Assembly (NCBI GenBank): GCA_014925825.1
Contig: JACGCK010000209.1
Location: forward strand, 1 to 64,000
Direction: 5' to 3'
DNA length: 64,000 nt
From: Pholiota molesta
Lineage: Eukaryota; Basidiomycota; Agaricomycetes; Agaricales; Strophariaceae
Shown here: in pieces, positions 22,660-33,910 of the stretch
How the letters are laid out: each line of letters begins with the position of its first letter
How positions within the stretch are numbered: the first letter of the stretch is position 1
The notes under the pieces: model-generated
Databases searched by the model: none
Seen by the model: only the letters and a program-made list of their open reading frames with translations
Told to the model about the DNA's origin: nothing
Program-made: the position numbers and the translations under genes

Positions 22660-23740
22660 GCGGGTTACGATAGTGGTTGTTTGGATCTTCTTTGGGATGC
22701 CCATGGTGTCGCCGCACGCGGTTACATAGTCGTTTCGTATGGATGGAATCGGTTGTTTGAATTGCGTGGCCGCGGATTTACAAAGGACCCATACATACTG
22801 CATTTATATACACGGAACGGAAGTATCGCTTGCTATAATCTCATTAATCTCATATATGGACAAAGGATTTCGTGAACAGTCTACGGACATCTGGGATGGA
22901 CAAAGTCATTTGTGATTTTACATACCCAATTGAATATTACACGGTTTGTAAGAAATGCTCGTAAAAGGAAATACAATCCACATTTCAGTTGGTGCTATCG
23001 AATAGATTTAAAAATGCGCAATCCAGTTTGAATATTAGAACCCTGTCTTCAAAATAGTCCAATATTTTTCTGTGAGGATCGAAGTAGAATAAGTATGTGT
23101 AAATTTGGTAGAACCGGCACCGATTCTGATATACATATTAGTATGTTGTAAATCGCAAGAACGAACATTGGCGTTGAGACTTCATACGAACTTGAAACAT
23201 CTCGCGTGTATGTATTCATCTTGGCGCCCAGTGGTATTTGGTCCGTGAGATAGCCGTAGTACCGCAGCACTTAGTTGTCGTCTACTTTGTCATCTACTAT
23301 ATACTGCGTGTTGTACATTTAAAACAGCGTGCGCCTCGTCAAACAAGCATGTAATATAATATCAACGTTAGCGATTTGATGCTAAATAGAAGCATGAATA
23401 GTCAATCTGGGGGTGATTCCTTTCTACGGAACTTGAAATTGCAGTCGTTCAACTACTGTGAATGCTTGAAAATGCAAATCCTTGGGCAACACCACTCTGT
23501 CCGCAGTTAATAACGCCTCGCATTTGTAATACTGCGTAGATGTAGATTTTTGTCAACTGGACGCCGTCGGTGGGCTGTGGTCGACGACCATACACAGGAC
23601 AGCCTTTTATTCCTGTCTTTCGAGTTTTTCCAAGCGTAGAACAGTGTTTAGATAAGTTATCGCTATCAATCGAAGATAGTATTTAACCCGCCAATTATTT
23701 GTCTTTAAAAGCATCCTCATTTCCATTGACCGACTTTTAT
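22660..23740. other. Intergenic; remnant of the EH-gene upstream region
   Basis: The stretch about 22860-23000 (GGACAAAG...CACATTTC) resembles 17400-17560 and 27280-27420, the sequence upstream of the two EH/zinc-cluster copies. That gene itself is absent here, so a deletion between MAG paralogue 2 and the peptidase gene is likely. A TATTTAA box lies at 23680-23686, 55 bp upstream of the next ATG. Confidence 0.5.
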
Positions 23741-26046
23741 ATGTTTTCTCCGTTCTTCCCCACCACGGGTTCTCCAATCAAAATATCACGCATTCTGGCT
23801 CTGGCTGGCCTTTCAGTATCGATATACGCTCAACAAGATGCATTCGATTGGAGCTCTGTAAGTGCTGGCCCTCGTTCCACAATCAATGATTCGCTCACCT
23901 CTGGGCTACGATATCGAGATTACGCCAAGTGACAACTTGGACTGGACCAGCTGCTATTCGCCTCCACTCCAGTGTGCGCGCTTCAACGTATGTCTGCATC
24001 CACACCAGCTCCTACACTCACGCATCTTTACTGCCTGCTGAACAGGCGCCTATGAATTATTCCGACCCGGCATCTGGCTCCGTCACCATGGCCATGATCC
24101 GCATCCCGTCCCCGCTAAACGACACCGACGCCTACCGCGGCCCCGTCCTCTTCAATCCAGGCGGTCCCAGCCAGAGTGGGGTCGACGCGATACTGCAGAT
24201 AGGCGCCGAGTTGGCTGCTGTCATCGGCGCGGAATTTGACATCGTCAGCTTCGATCCGCGGGGTAAGTCATCCCTACCCTTGTCCAACGATAATTCTGAG
24301 TCCTGACTAACCTGCCTCACCGGCACCTGGCACAGGCGTCGCGCGCAGCACACCGCCGATCTCGTTCTTCGCCGCGCGCTCGGCGGCGCCCCGCACGCCA
24401 CGGACGCCGCGGCCGCTCCTGGGGCGCTTCCCGCCCAGTGGGCGCAATTCCAGGTGCTCGGCCTGCTCGCGCGGGACCGCGATGCGGGTGTTGGGCTGCT
24501 CGCGCATGTGACGACGGACAATGTCGCGCGCGATATGCTGAGGGTTGTTCGGGCGCATGGGGAGGATAAGATCAGGTATTGGGGGATATCGTAAGTTGAG
24601 TGTGTATCGACCTTGTTTTGGGAGGTGGTTGAGTTTTGTTGGTAGGTATGGGAGTGTTCTTGGGGCAACTTTTGCGGCGATGTTTCCGGTGAGGTTTGTT
24701 GCATGTCATCAACAGGATAATTTTTGACCAATGTCTTGTCATTTTCCTACAGGATAACGTCGAGCGACTAATAATCGATGGTCTGCATGACTTCTGCAAA
24801 GCAACTACCAAACACTAACGAAATTATCAGGTGTTTTTGACATGGAAGGATACTACAACAGTCGGTATCAGCTCTAACTTCCATTCATCAAACTTACTGA
24901 GCATAACGCATACAGCGGACTGGTCCAACGAAACCCTCGACACCGACAAAGTCCTCCACGCCTTCTTCTCCGCATGCCACACCGCCGGGCCCCGCGCATG
25001 CCAGTTCTACGCCCCCAGCCCAGCCGCCATCGCCCGCAACCTCGACGATCTGTACGCACAGGTCCTATCGCAACCCGTTGTCGCCTACTCCCCCACCCTG
25101 CCCACGTACGGCGTCGTCGACCCCCCGACGCTGAAGAACGCCATCTTCAGCGCCCTCTTCACGCCGTACGACTCCTTCAGCGTCCTCGCGCGCGGCCTCG
25201 CGGAGCTCGCGCAAGGGAACGGCAGTGTGGTGCTGCAGCTCGCGCAGCCGCTCGCGGACGAGGTGAACGCGGCGGTGTCGTGCGGGAACGGGCGGGCGGT
25301 GGCGGACGATGCGGGTGCGCTGCGGGCGTATGTGGAGAGGGTGAGTGGTGTGTCGAGTTTTGCGGGTGTGGTTGCGGGGATTCGCACGGTGTGCTCGTAT
25401 GTCTTTGAGTGTTTTCTGGCTGGGGTTTGGTTCTTATGCTGTATGTTTCTATCTATAGGGGATGGAGGATCCATCCAGATAATTTCAAAGGTAATTGTGA
25501 ATTTATTCAGGTTATTGCGCGCTGGACGTTGAAATTAAAAATAGGGCCCATCATTGGAAACACGAGCTTCCCGCTCTTGATTATAGGCAACACTGGAGGT
25601 GAGCCCATTTATTTTGTTTTATCTCGTATTTAATTGAAGGGTCTGCATAGATCCTGTTACTCCTCTGGCTGGGTGAGCGACCAGTCAATCATCTCCTACC
25701 TCTGAATGTCTTTCTCACAATAGGCATACCGTCAGGGCCATCAAAGCTTCCAAAAGTTTTCCCGGATCCGTCGTGCTAACCCAGGACTCTCTCGGGGTGA
25801 GTAATCATAGAACATCCTCGAATGCGGCATTCATGATACTCATCTCCAAACCTCCCACAGCATACTTCGTTCACGAGCCCGTCGAACTGTACCTTGGCCT
25901 ACGTGCAGCGGTATTTCCAGAACGGGACGCTCCCTGCGCCGGGGGTCGTCTGTCCAGTCACTGCAGCGTTGTTTCCCACTGCAGCGGAAGTGAGTTCAAG
26001 GGAGGTCGAGGGGGGACGTTGGAAGAGGATGTTTCTGTGGCATTAG
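23741..26046 (+). pseudogene. TAP-like secreted serine hydrolase, copy A (frameshift)
   Basis: Thirteen exons can be placed, with most internal exon lengths identical to copies B and C (43, 28, 30, 32, 54 and 22 nt). Exons: 23741-23857, 23919-23987, 24046-24262, 24336-24590, 24646-24688, 24753-24780, 24831-24860, 24916-25396, 25459-25490, 25545-25598, 25651-25672, 25724-25796, 25861-26046. It has a signal peptide, the oxyanion-region motif LFNPGGPSQSG, nucleophile WGIS|YGS, acid GNTG|DPVTPL and base DSLG|HTSF. Exon 4 is 255 nt against 268 in B and C; the 13-nt shortfall after PPISFF throws the frame and leads to a TGA. The family (S33 tripeptidyl aminopeptidase-like) removes N-terminal tripeptides from peptides. 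Everything else is intact, so the break is recent or an assembly error in a GC-rich spot. Confidence 0.8.
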
Positions 26047-26149
26047 GACGGTCTCTTCGGAATTTGCGACTCCCTCGGCGCTGGATGTAGTGATTAACCA
26101 ATCGGGGAATATGTAGTTGCGGGATATCTCTTTAGATCAACTTTAGATC

Positions 26150-27258
26150 GCCATGTAATACAATGTTTCCAACTACATATATGAGGGCCGCGCGCTCATG
26201 TACCTCTCATCCTCACACCACCTCCAACCCCGTAAATTGGCAACTGCGCTCTACTCTTCTTTGATAAGGATCAGAGCAATTTCCACGGTTTAGATGTCAA
26301 GATATTATTGAACAATGAAATTCAGACTTTGGCGTCTATATTTGCACGCACGTGGATCGTGGGAAGGAATATTGGACTGCTGAGCCGGCCGCTTATCCTC
26401 CTCACTCTTGTCAACTCCTCCCTCCCCCATCCCCCCTTCTACGATGCGCCGACTGGCGCTGCATGCTTCAGCTCTCAGTGACGGGGAGTACGACTTATAC
26501 ACAGCGAGCTTGCACGATCTCTCTCTGACGGACGAAGACGATGGCAAGGCCAGCAAGGACGGGGAGGACGCGTACTTTGGCACAAGCAAGTCTCCGTCCC
26601 CCCACCTCCTCCTCCCGCACGCTAACCCATCCCCTCCGCAGCTTTATTGGCTCCAACTCGTTCTGCCTCAAAGCGTGCGACCCCGCGGGCCCAAACGCAG
26701 CCCACTTCTGCGAGCACATCTACGACCGCATCGGGTGCGCGTACAACGCGCCCAACGCCGCGCGCGACCGCGTCTTCGAGTCGTGCGACGGCGAGGACCA
26801 AGACTTCCTGGGCGTGTACACCGCGCCGAACGGGACGACGCTGACCTACCACCAGCCGCCGGAGTCGCTGGGCCCGATTACGACGATCGCGTATACGGCG
26901 CGCGTGCCGGCGTCGAGCAATTGTCAAGTGTTTGAGAGCGCGGCGCTCTACACGGGGCTGCCGAGTGCGGTGGCGGCCAGCACGAGCACTACGGGCGTGG
27001 CGGGAGCGACTGCTGCTACTGGTAGCGTGAGGCCTGGGGCAACGACGGGGTCGGCGGCGGCGGCGGCGCAGGCTACCAATACGTCTGGTGCGTCGTCGCT
27101 GACGGTATCAGCCTATGCCGTCGTTGGCGTCGTACTGGCTGCTGTGCTTCTTGCATAGGCGCTTACGAGAGGATTTTGTTTACACCTTCTTTGACATGAC
27201 CTCATTATCGCCGCATGCTGTCACTACATAGTAATTTCGTGCAGATATAATTGTTTGT
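26150..27258 (+). pseudogene. Chimera: 5' end of the EH gene joined to the last intron and exon of a MAG gene
   Basis: From 26150 to about 26578 the sequence follows the promoter and first codons of the EH gene at 35312 (ATG 26444, MRRLALHASALSDGEYDLYT, ending EDAYF). At GCGTACTT|TGGCACAAGC it switches without spacer to the MAG exon 4 end, the GC-AG intron (26586-26641) and exon 5 (26642-27158: FIGSNSFCLKACDPAGPN to the hydrophobic tail), then MAG 3' flank to about 27258. Splicing this intron from ATG 26444 puts the MAG part out of frame. Only an ATG at 26541 with the intron retained reads into it in frame, and that protein would lack a signal peptide. I read it as a non-functional fusion. 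Confidence 0.75.
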
Positions 27259-27814
27259 TCAGGTGCAATCTACGTTATGTAACTTTCTTGGACGAAGGAA
27301 TATTGAGCAGTGCACAGACATCTGAAATGACAAAATCACTTGTAATTTTACTTACCCAGTTCGATTCTAAACGGTTTCAAGTTGGGAGATACCCATAAAA
27401 AGAAAAACGATCCACATTTCCGTTTGCATGACTCAGTGAAAAGATAACCTTTGACTTTATCTGACACACGATCCCCTAATCTCGGTTCTATCTAGTAAAT
27501 CTAAACACCCAAATCAAGATTGCATACGGTTCTCGTTTCTGGGAATTGCCGCTTTTTATTCAGGCAACTGTAATCGATCGAAGTCGATCTCGGTGACAGA
27601 TTGAAAATTCAATCATGATTTGGTGCGAACTTGCGACGGAGTCGGCGCTTTGGATACTATATACGATTATCCGAGTGAGAATCACACATAAATGTTTCGA
27701 CTAGAGCATCTTAACGTACATAACTGGATTCGGTCTCTATTTTTTTATATCAAGGAGAAGAAACGGGGAGTCAACCGATAGGTTCTTCCTACCTTTCCAG
27801 CATCATCGTCACAA
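27259..27814. other. Upstream region of EH/zinc-cluster copy 2
   Basis: Closely similar to 17395-17975 (for example GTTTCAAGTTGGGAGATACC near 27372 and 17507). It is non-coding and probably holds the promoter. Confidence 0.6.
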
Positions 27815-28573
27815 ATGCGCCCACTAGAGCTTAGTTGCTCAGCACTCAGCAACGCAGAATTTGACTTATACATCACCAGCCTGCATTCTATAGTCAGAGA
27901 TGCAGGTGACGACATGGAAGAATATTCGGATGGGGAGGGAGGACTCTACGAGGATGATATGGTCATTAGCTTGCGCGGTATAAGGGACTGGTTGCGAGAA
28001 AATTACGACCATGTCCCCATCACTGCCATAAATCAGGTGCATAGCTCACATACCCTGTTTTCTCATTCTTCGAGTTTAATTCTAAGCTGACTGGCCAAGA
28101 TTCTGAGAATGTTTTTCTCAACGTTACAGACAAATAGAGATGTCTCTGCATCCACCTTTTTTGCTCTCCATCGGTTAATTGTTCATGTGGAGAATGGTGA
28201 AAGTGTCAGACGTTTACTGGTTTTTGAACAATGTCAGAATTTCATCATTAACACTCAATCGGAATTTGTTGTGCTAATTCCTTTTCAATATCTCACTTTA
28301 GCGACTCCGTCGCGACCAGGACCTGGATCTGCAAATGCAAAACGTACAAAAAGAGCGCCATCGCAGATGGGTAAGCCATCTATTTCTTTAGCTGCAGGTG
28401 ACATCTTTCTTACCAACAATTAGAAAACAAGAAGAAGAGGAAGCTCCGTTCTAATAGCGCTCGAGACCAAGAGGAATACGAACCAAGTGACGAAGATAAT
28501 TCTGAGGATCGTCGCCCGAGAAAAAGGGTTAGAAAACAACAGACCCCAAAATCCATTGTGCTTGCCCAAGATG

Positions 28574-28939
28574 TGTTGGAATGACGCGAGCGAGCGTACA
28601 AACACGCCGCGACTCCCGCGAGCGTATCGCGCACGCGCCGTTTCCCCTGTCTCACTTATTTCAAATTCATCCCTTGCTCACGCGCACATCGCGCAATTCT
28701 TATGTTATTATTTCGTCTTCATTGCGTGCTCACGGATTGTTGCCGTGTTATTTTATATACGTGTTTGCCTACGTACGCGCACCTCAGTTGTTTCGCCACG
28801 AAAACATCTGAGGTGAGCTATTCTAGTTTATACCTTTTCTTTAACTATTAACTTACAACGTACCGTAGTGATATTCCTACAGGTACATATATTCAATATA
28901 GTTGTTTCGCCACGAAAACATCTGAGTGATATTCCTACA
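28574..28939 (+). repeat. 5' LTR of Copia 1, with an intron-like segment and its spliced copy
   Basis: Block A is 28786-28812 (27 nt). A 56-nt segment with GTGAGC and CCGTAG ends follows (28813-28868), with TATTAAC as a possible branch site, and then block B (TGATATTCCTACA from 28869). After a 17-nt spacer beginning GTAC (28883-28899), A and B occur again joined directly (28900-28926 and 28927-28939), ending the LTR. Confidence 0.9.
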
Positions 28940-28953
28940 GGTTATGGGCCCCG
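28940..28953 (+). other. Primer-binding site of Copia 1
   Basis: GGTTATGGGCCCCG starts at the first base after the LTR. It complements the anticodon stem-loop of initiator Met tRNA (GGGCCCAUAACC), which is how Drosophila copia primes from a cleaved half-tRNA. The same 14 bases follow the LTR of Copia 2. Confidence 0.75.
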
Positions 28954-29015
28954 AGGACCGTTGCTAAATCCCGATTATACCATTGCCTACTCTTGATCTC
29001 GTGCTAAACCCTACC

Positions 29016-32000
29016 ATGTCTACCAACCCGACATCTCTCTCTGATACCCTGCCTTCTTCCGTGCCCAAGCTCGATGCAACCGGCGTGAACTGGGCGATTT
29101 TTCGTGTCCGTTTTCAGGATGCCGTCGAGGCGAAAGGCTTTTGGGGCCATTTCGACGGCACGTCCCTGCGTCCCACTGCTGCCAATGAAGAGAAGCCGAC
29201 CGCTGACGAAACGGCCGCATTGAAGATCTGGGACAAAGACGAATTGTCAGCCAAGTCGCTTCTCACGCAAAAGATCCCGGACTCTACCTTGATGCGCGTG
29301 CGCACGAAGACCACTGTGCGTGCGCGATGGGAAGCGATCGAAAAGGAATATACGGAGAAAGGTGCTTACGCTCAAACCGACATGCGCTTGCGTTTCCTCG
29401 ACATGAAGTGTCCGTACAAGGGAAATGTCCGCGAATTCCTGGATAGCCTTCGCGTGAAGCGCGAGGAACTAGCCTCCGTTGGTGTCGACATCGATGAGAA
29501 GGATTACCGCTCCACCATCTTGAAGTCCCTCCCTGCTTCTCTCGCCAGTTTTGCGTCGACACAGCTTGCCGTTGCGCAGATATATGCCGAATCCAAAACC
29601 ATCGAACCCGACGTGCTCATTTCGTTGATTTCCGAGGAGTTCGAACGGCAAAAGGCGAGCCAGCGCGAAAATTCGACCAAGCGCTCTGGTGGGAAATCGA
29701 AGGACGATGGTGACGAAGCTATGTCCGTCACCGGCGGATCGTCGAAGGGCAAGGGTGGGATGGGCGGCTCGAACTGGCGTTCTCGGATCACTTGTTGGAA
29801 TTGTGGTGAGAAGGGCCACTTCAAGGACAAATGCCCGAAGCCGCCGAAGGATCGCGAGGACGGAAAAGGGAAAGAGAAGGCCAAGGACAAGGATGCCAAG
29901 TCCTCGGAATCTGCGAACGCCGTCGAAAACGACTCGGATAGCGATATCGCGTTCGCTGTCAGCTGTGAAACTTCCGAAGACGAGTCCGACGACAATGGAC
30001 ATGTTTCGACTTCGAGCACAGAGTCGTATGCCGGCACGCGGCCGATGTCGATGACGATGAAGATGATGGGTGGTTTTCGGAGGTCGCGAGCGATGCCGGG
30101 GATTATGCTGATGATGCATGGGATGCCGATGAAGATGGCGAGTCGTTCGTAGCGCTCGAGCCTCCTGCCGAGGATGTACTCATCGCGTCCACGCCCGAGC
30201 GCATTGTCGATAGTGCGCCGCGCGTCGAAATCTTGGACTCCGGGTCGACGCGGCACATCTCGCCGTATTGCGAAGATTTCGATACCCTCGAAGATATTCC
30301 ACCAAAGTCTTTGCGCGCTGCCAACAAAGAAAGTTTCAGCGCCGTCGGAGTGGGCGAGCTTGTTATTGACGTACCTGATGGCGTCGAAGCTAATCAGCTC
30401 CGCCTTACGGAGGTTCTTTACTCGCCCGAGGTTGGATATACCCTTGTTTCGATCGGACGGCTTGACGACATGGGTTTTACGGCGACTTTTGGTGGTGGGA
30501 AGTGTGTTTTGCGTGGTCCGGATGGCGAGCGCGTTGGAGTGATCCCGAAGAACAGCAAGGGGCTGTACCGTGTCGAACACGAGCCCGATTCTGCGAACGC
30601 TGTGGGGGAGAAAATCAGTCTCGATCAACTTCATCGACGTCTCGGGCATATCTCACCCGATGTGGCGAAGCGGCTTGTGTCGAACAAGCTCGTTAGCGGT
30701 GTACGCGTTGCGGAAATGTCATCCGGAGATCCGTTCTTCTGCGAGTCGTGTGTTTATGCGAAAGCGACGCGCAAGCCCGTCCCGAAGCAGCGCGAAGGCG
30801 ATCGCGCGACCGAATTTGGTGGAGAGATCCATTCCGATCTCTGGGGGCCGGCACCTGTCGAATCGAAGGGCGGAAAACGTTACTACATCACGTATACGGA
30901 CGACAAAACGCGGCTTACGAATATTTATTTCCTCGCCAAGAAATCTGGTGCCTTCGATTCCTACAAGGACTACGAGGCGTGGGTCGACACGCAGCTGGAC
31001 GCCAAGATCAAGTGTCTTCATTCGGACAAGGGCGGCGAGTACGAGGGCGCGAGTTCGTCATGTATTTACGCTCGCGCGGGACTGCGCAGAAGCGGACAGT
31101 CCACGACACGCCGCAGCAAAACGGCGTCGCCGAACGTCGAAATCGTGTGATCGTCGAACGGATTCGCGCGCTGTTGCACGCGAGTGGCTTGCCGCGCTTT
31201 CTGTGGGCCGAGGCGGCGCGCCATGTGGTTTGGTTGATGAATCGAACGTCGACCAAGGCCGTCGAAGGCCAGACACCGTACGAGGCGGCTTTTGGGAAGA
31301 AGCCGGACCTTCGTGATGTCCGCGAGTGGGGCGAGAAGGTTTGGGTGCGGGTCGAGGGCGGCGATAAGCTTGGTGGGCGTGTGAAGGAAGGGCGATGGAT
31401 GGGATTGGACGACAGGTCGAAGGGTGTTCGAGTGTATTGGCCAGACAAGAAGACAGTGTCCGTCGAACGCAACGTGTATTACGATCCGACGGGAACATCT
31501 GCCTCTCGCCTCGAGGGGGAGGATTGGGAGTTCATCGAGACGAAGGCAGGTCAAAGGCCCGAACAAGTCCAAGGCGTGATCAACCCTGCCGCGACAACTC
31601 CCGGATCCTTGACATCGTTGGCTACACCTCAAACAGCCCCCGCGCAAACTCCAGAGTCTGACGCAGCCGACTCCGAAGCATCGTCCGATCAAGCACCTGC
31701 GCTTAGGCGCTCATCGCGTACGCGGAAACCCGGCAGAGTCTTGCGTGACATCCTTGAAGGTCGCGCCGTGACTGGAGAGCGCCGACGAGGCGCGCGTATC
31801 CCGAAACTCCCTGAACCTGCTTCTGTCGACGATATGCTCGAACCGGAAGGTGCACCACCCGAGAACCCAGATGTCCCGGATGGCGAAGGCAATTCGCAGT
31901 TCATGTTACCTGCCGCGGATTTTGTGCAGGAGTACGCGATGGTCGCGGAGATCAGCGAGGTGGAGGCGCTCGAACCGTGCAATTTGAAGGAGGCGAAGGC

Positions 32001-33537
32001 GAGGCCAGATTGGCCGTTGTGGGAGAAAGCGATCGAGGAGGAGTTGAAGGTGCTGAAGGAATCCGAGACGTGGGAGTTGGTTGTGCCGCCGGAGGGGGCG
32101 AATGTTATCGGGTCGAAGTGGGTGTTCCGCGCGAAGAAGGATGCCGCCGGGAATGTCGTGCGCTACAAGGCGCGTCTCGTTGCACAGGGTTTCTCGCAGG
32201 TTCCGGGCGTCGACTATTTCGACACATTCGCGCCCGTTGCGTGCTTAGCTTCGATTCGGGCGATTCTCGCATACGCAGCCGCGCTCGACCTGGAGATACA
32301 TCAGATCGACATCAAGGGCGCGTATTTGAACGGAAAACTCACGAGAAAGGAGGTGATTTATATGCGCCAGCCTCCCGGATACGCCATCGACAGCACCCTC
32401 GTATGCAGACTCCTGAAAGCCTTGTACGGACTCAAGCAGTCCGGGCGTCGTTGGTACCAGCGCCTTGTCGAAATCCTCGTCAAAATCCTGGGTTTCAAGT
32501 GCTGCGAGGTCGATCAGGCCGTTTTCTACAAGCGAAGCGACGATGGAAAGGATCTCACCATCATCATGGTTCACGTCGACGACTGCACCATCGTTTCGAC
32601 AGCCCTCCCTCTGATCGAGCAACTCAAGGCGGATATTTCGAAGCACGTCGAAATTACGGACCTCGGTGAGCTGCACTGGCTGCTCGGAATCGAAGTGCGT
32701 CGCGTTCGCGAGCAGCGCCGGCTGATGTTGTCTCAGCGCTCGTATATCGAGTCGATTATCCGTCGCTATGGGCTTCAAGACTTGAAACCCGTGTCTATTC
32801 CCATGGATCCGAACACCCGTCTGACGTCCGCGCAATCCCCTTCGACGACGCAGGAGTTCGCGCGCATGCGAGACGTCCCGTATCACGAATCGGTTGGTTC
32901 GCTGATGTATGCCGCGCGCGGTACGCGTCCGGATATCGCCTATGCCGTGCAGAATGCGTCGCGCTTCTCGTCGAAGCCGGGAATCGACCACTGGGAGGCT
33001 GTAAAGCGCATCTTTCGCTACCTGAAGGGTACGCAGGAGCTGTGGTTGACGTATGGGGGAGTTGGGAAGGAGCTGGTGGGGTATGCGGATGCGGATGGGA
33101 GCATGGCTGAGGACCGCCGTGCGATTTCGGGCTACGCCTTTATGTTGAATGGGGGCGCGGTTTCTTGGAGTGCGAAGCGACAGGAGGTTGTAAGTCTGTC
33201 AACCACGGAATCCGAGTACGTCGCAGCTACCCACGCTGCCAAGGAGGCGCTCTGGCTGCGCTCGCTTCTGACGGAAGTCTTTTCGACTTCTCTCGATGCC
33301 ACGACTCTATTCTCGGACAACCAATCCGCCATCGCGCTGACCAAGAACCACCAGTACCACGCGCGCACCAAGCACATCGACGTGCGTTTTCATTTTATTC
33401 GCTGGATCGTCGACAACGGCTCGATTCGACTCATTTATTGCCCCACGGACGACATGGTCGCTGACGCGCTGACAAAGGCGCTTCCCTCGCCCAAGGTCAA
33501 GCATTTCGCCGCGGAATTGGGACTCGCGGCGGTTTGA
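29016..33537 (+). pseudogene. Copia 1 gag-pol, two frameshifts
   Basis: Starts at ATG 29016 (MSTNPTSLSDTLPSSVPKLD). Gag ends with a classic zinc knuckle, CWNCGEKGHFKDKC, near 29800. The frame shifts by -1 between about 30030 and 30044. It then carries protease (ILDSGSTRHISPY), the integrase HHCC region (LHRRLGHIS...CESCVYAK) and the first catalytic Asp (SDLWGP). A second -1 shift near 31046, after SDKGGEYEG, lies in a short G run. After it come QQNGVAERRNR (integrase Glu), reverse transcriptase (KWVFRAKK, YKARLVAQGFSQ, QIDIKGAYLNG, ALYGLKQSGR, MVHVDDC) and RNase H (LSTTESEYVA), ending at 33537. No slippery heptamer is obvious at either shift. Single-base deletions or assembly errors are likelier than programmed frameshifting. 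Confidence 0.85.
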
Positions 33538-33544
33538 GGGGGAG

Positions 33545-33910
33545 TGTTGGAATGACGCGAGCGAGCGTACAAACACGCCGCGACTCCCGCGAGCGTATCG
33601 CGCACGCGCCGTTTCCCCTGTCTCACTTATTTCAAATTCATCCCTTGCTCACGCGCACATCGCGCAATTCTTATGTTATTATTTCGTCTTCATTGCGTGC
33701 TCACGGATTGTTGCCGTGTTATTTTATATACGTGTTTGCCTACGTACGCGCACCTCAGTTGTTTCGCCACGAAAACATCTGAGGTGAGCTATTCTAGTTT
33801 ATACCTTTTCTTTAACTATTAACTTACAACGTACCGTAGTGATATTCCTACAGGTACATATATTCAATATAGTTGTTTCGCCACGAAAACATCTGAGTGA
33901 TATTCCTACA
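33545..33910 (+). repeat. 3' LTR of Copia 1
   Basis: 366 bp, no difference from the 5' LTR found by eye, including the A-intron-B-spacer-A-B arrangement (A blocks at 33757-33783 and 33871-33897). Confidence 0.9.

Larger units (their letters stand above)
28574..33910 (+). mobile_element. Ty1/Copia LTR retrotransposon 1
   Basis: Two 366-bp LTRs (28574-28939, 33545-33910) that look identical by eye start TGTTGG and end CCTACA. They are flanked by the 5-bp duplication AGATG (28569-28573, 33911-33915). A primer-binding site follows the 5' LTR directly, and the purine tract GAGGGGGAG (33536-33544) precedes the 3' LTR. Protease, integrase, reverse transcriptase, RNase H is the Copia order. It is inserted in the last exon of EH/zinc-cluster copy 2. 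The matching LTRs mean a recent insertion, yet the polyprotein frame is broken twice. Confidence 0.95.

Noticed and set aside
26541..27158. The 205-codon frame as a functional third MAG gene
   Set aside because: It begins out of frame in EH-derived sequence, lacks a signal peptide and keeps an intron unspliced.
28786..28926. The two A blocks of the LTR as a plain tandem repeat
   Set aside because: The second copy is contiguous exactly where the first is split at GT...AG ends, and Copia 2 repeats the pattern, so a simple duplication explains less.
30030..31050. Programmed -1 frameshifting in Copia 1
   Set aside because: No slippery heptamer or downstream stem is evident, and the second shift lies inside integrase, where no known Copia element shifts.
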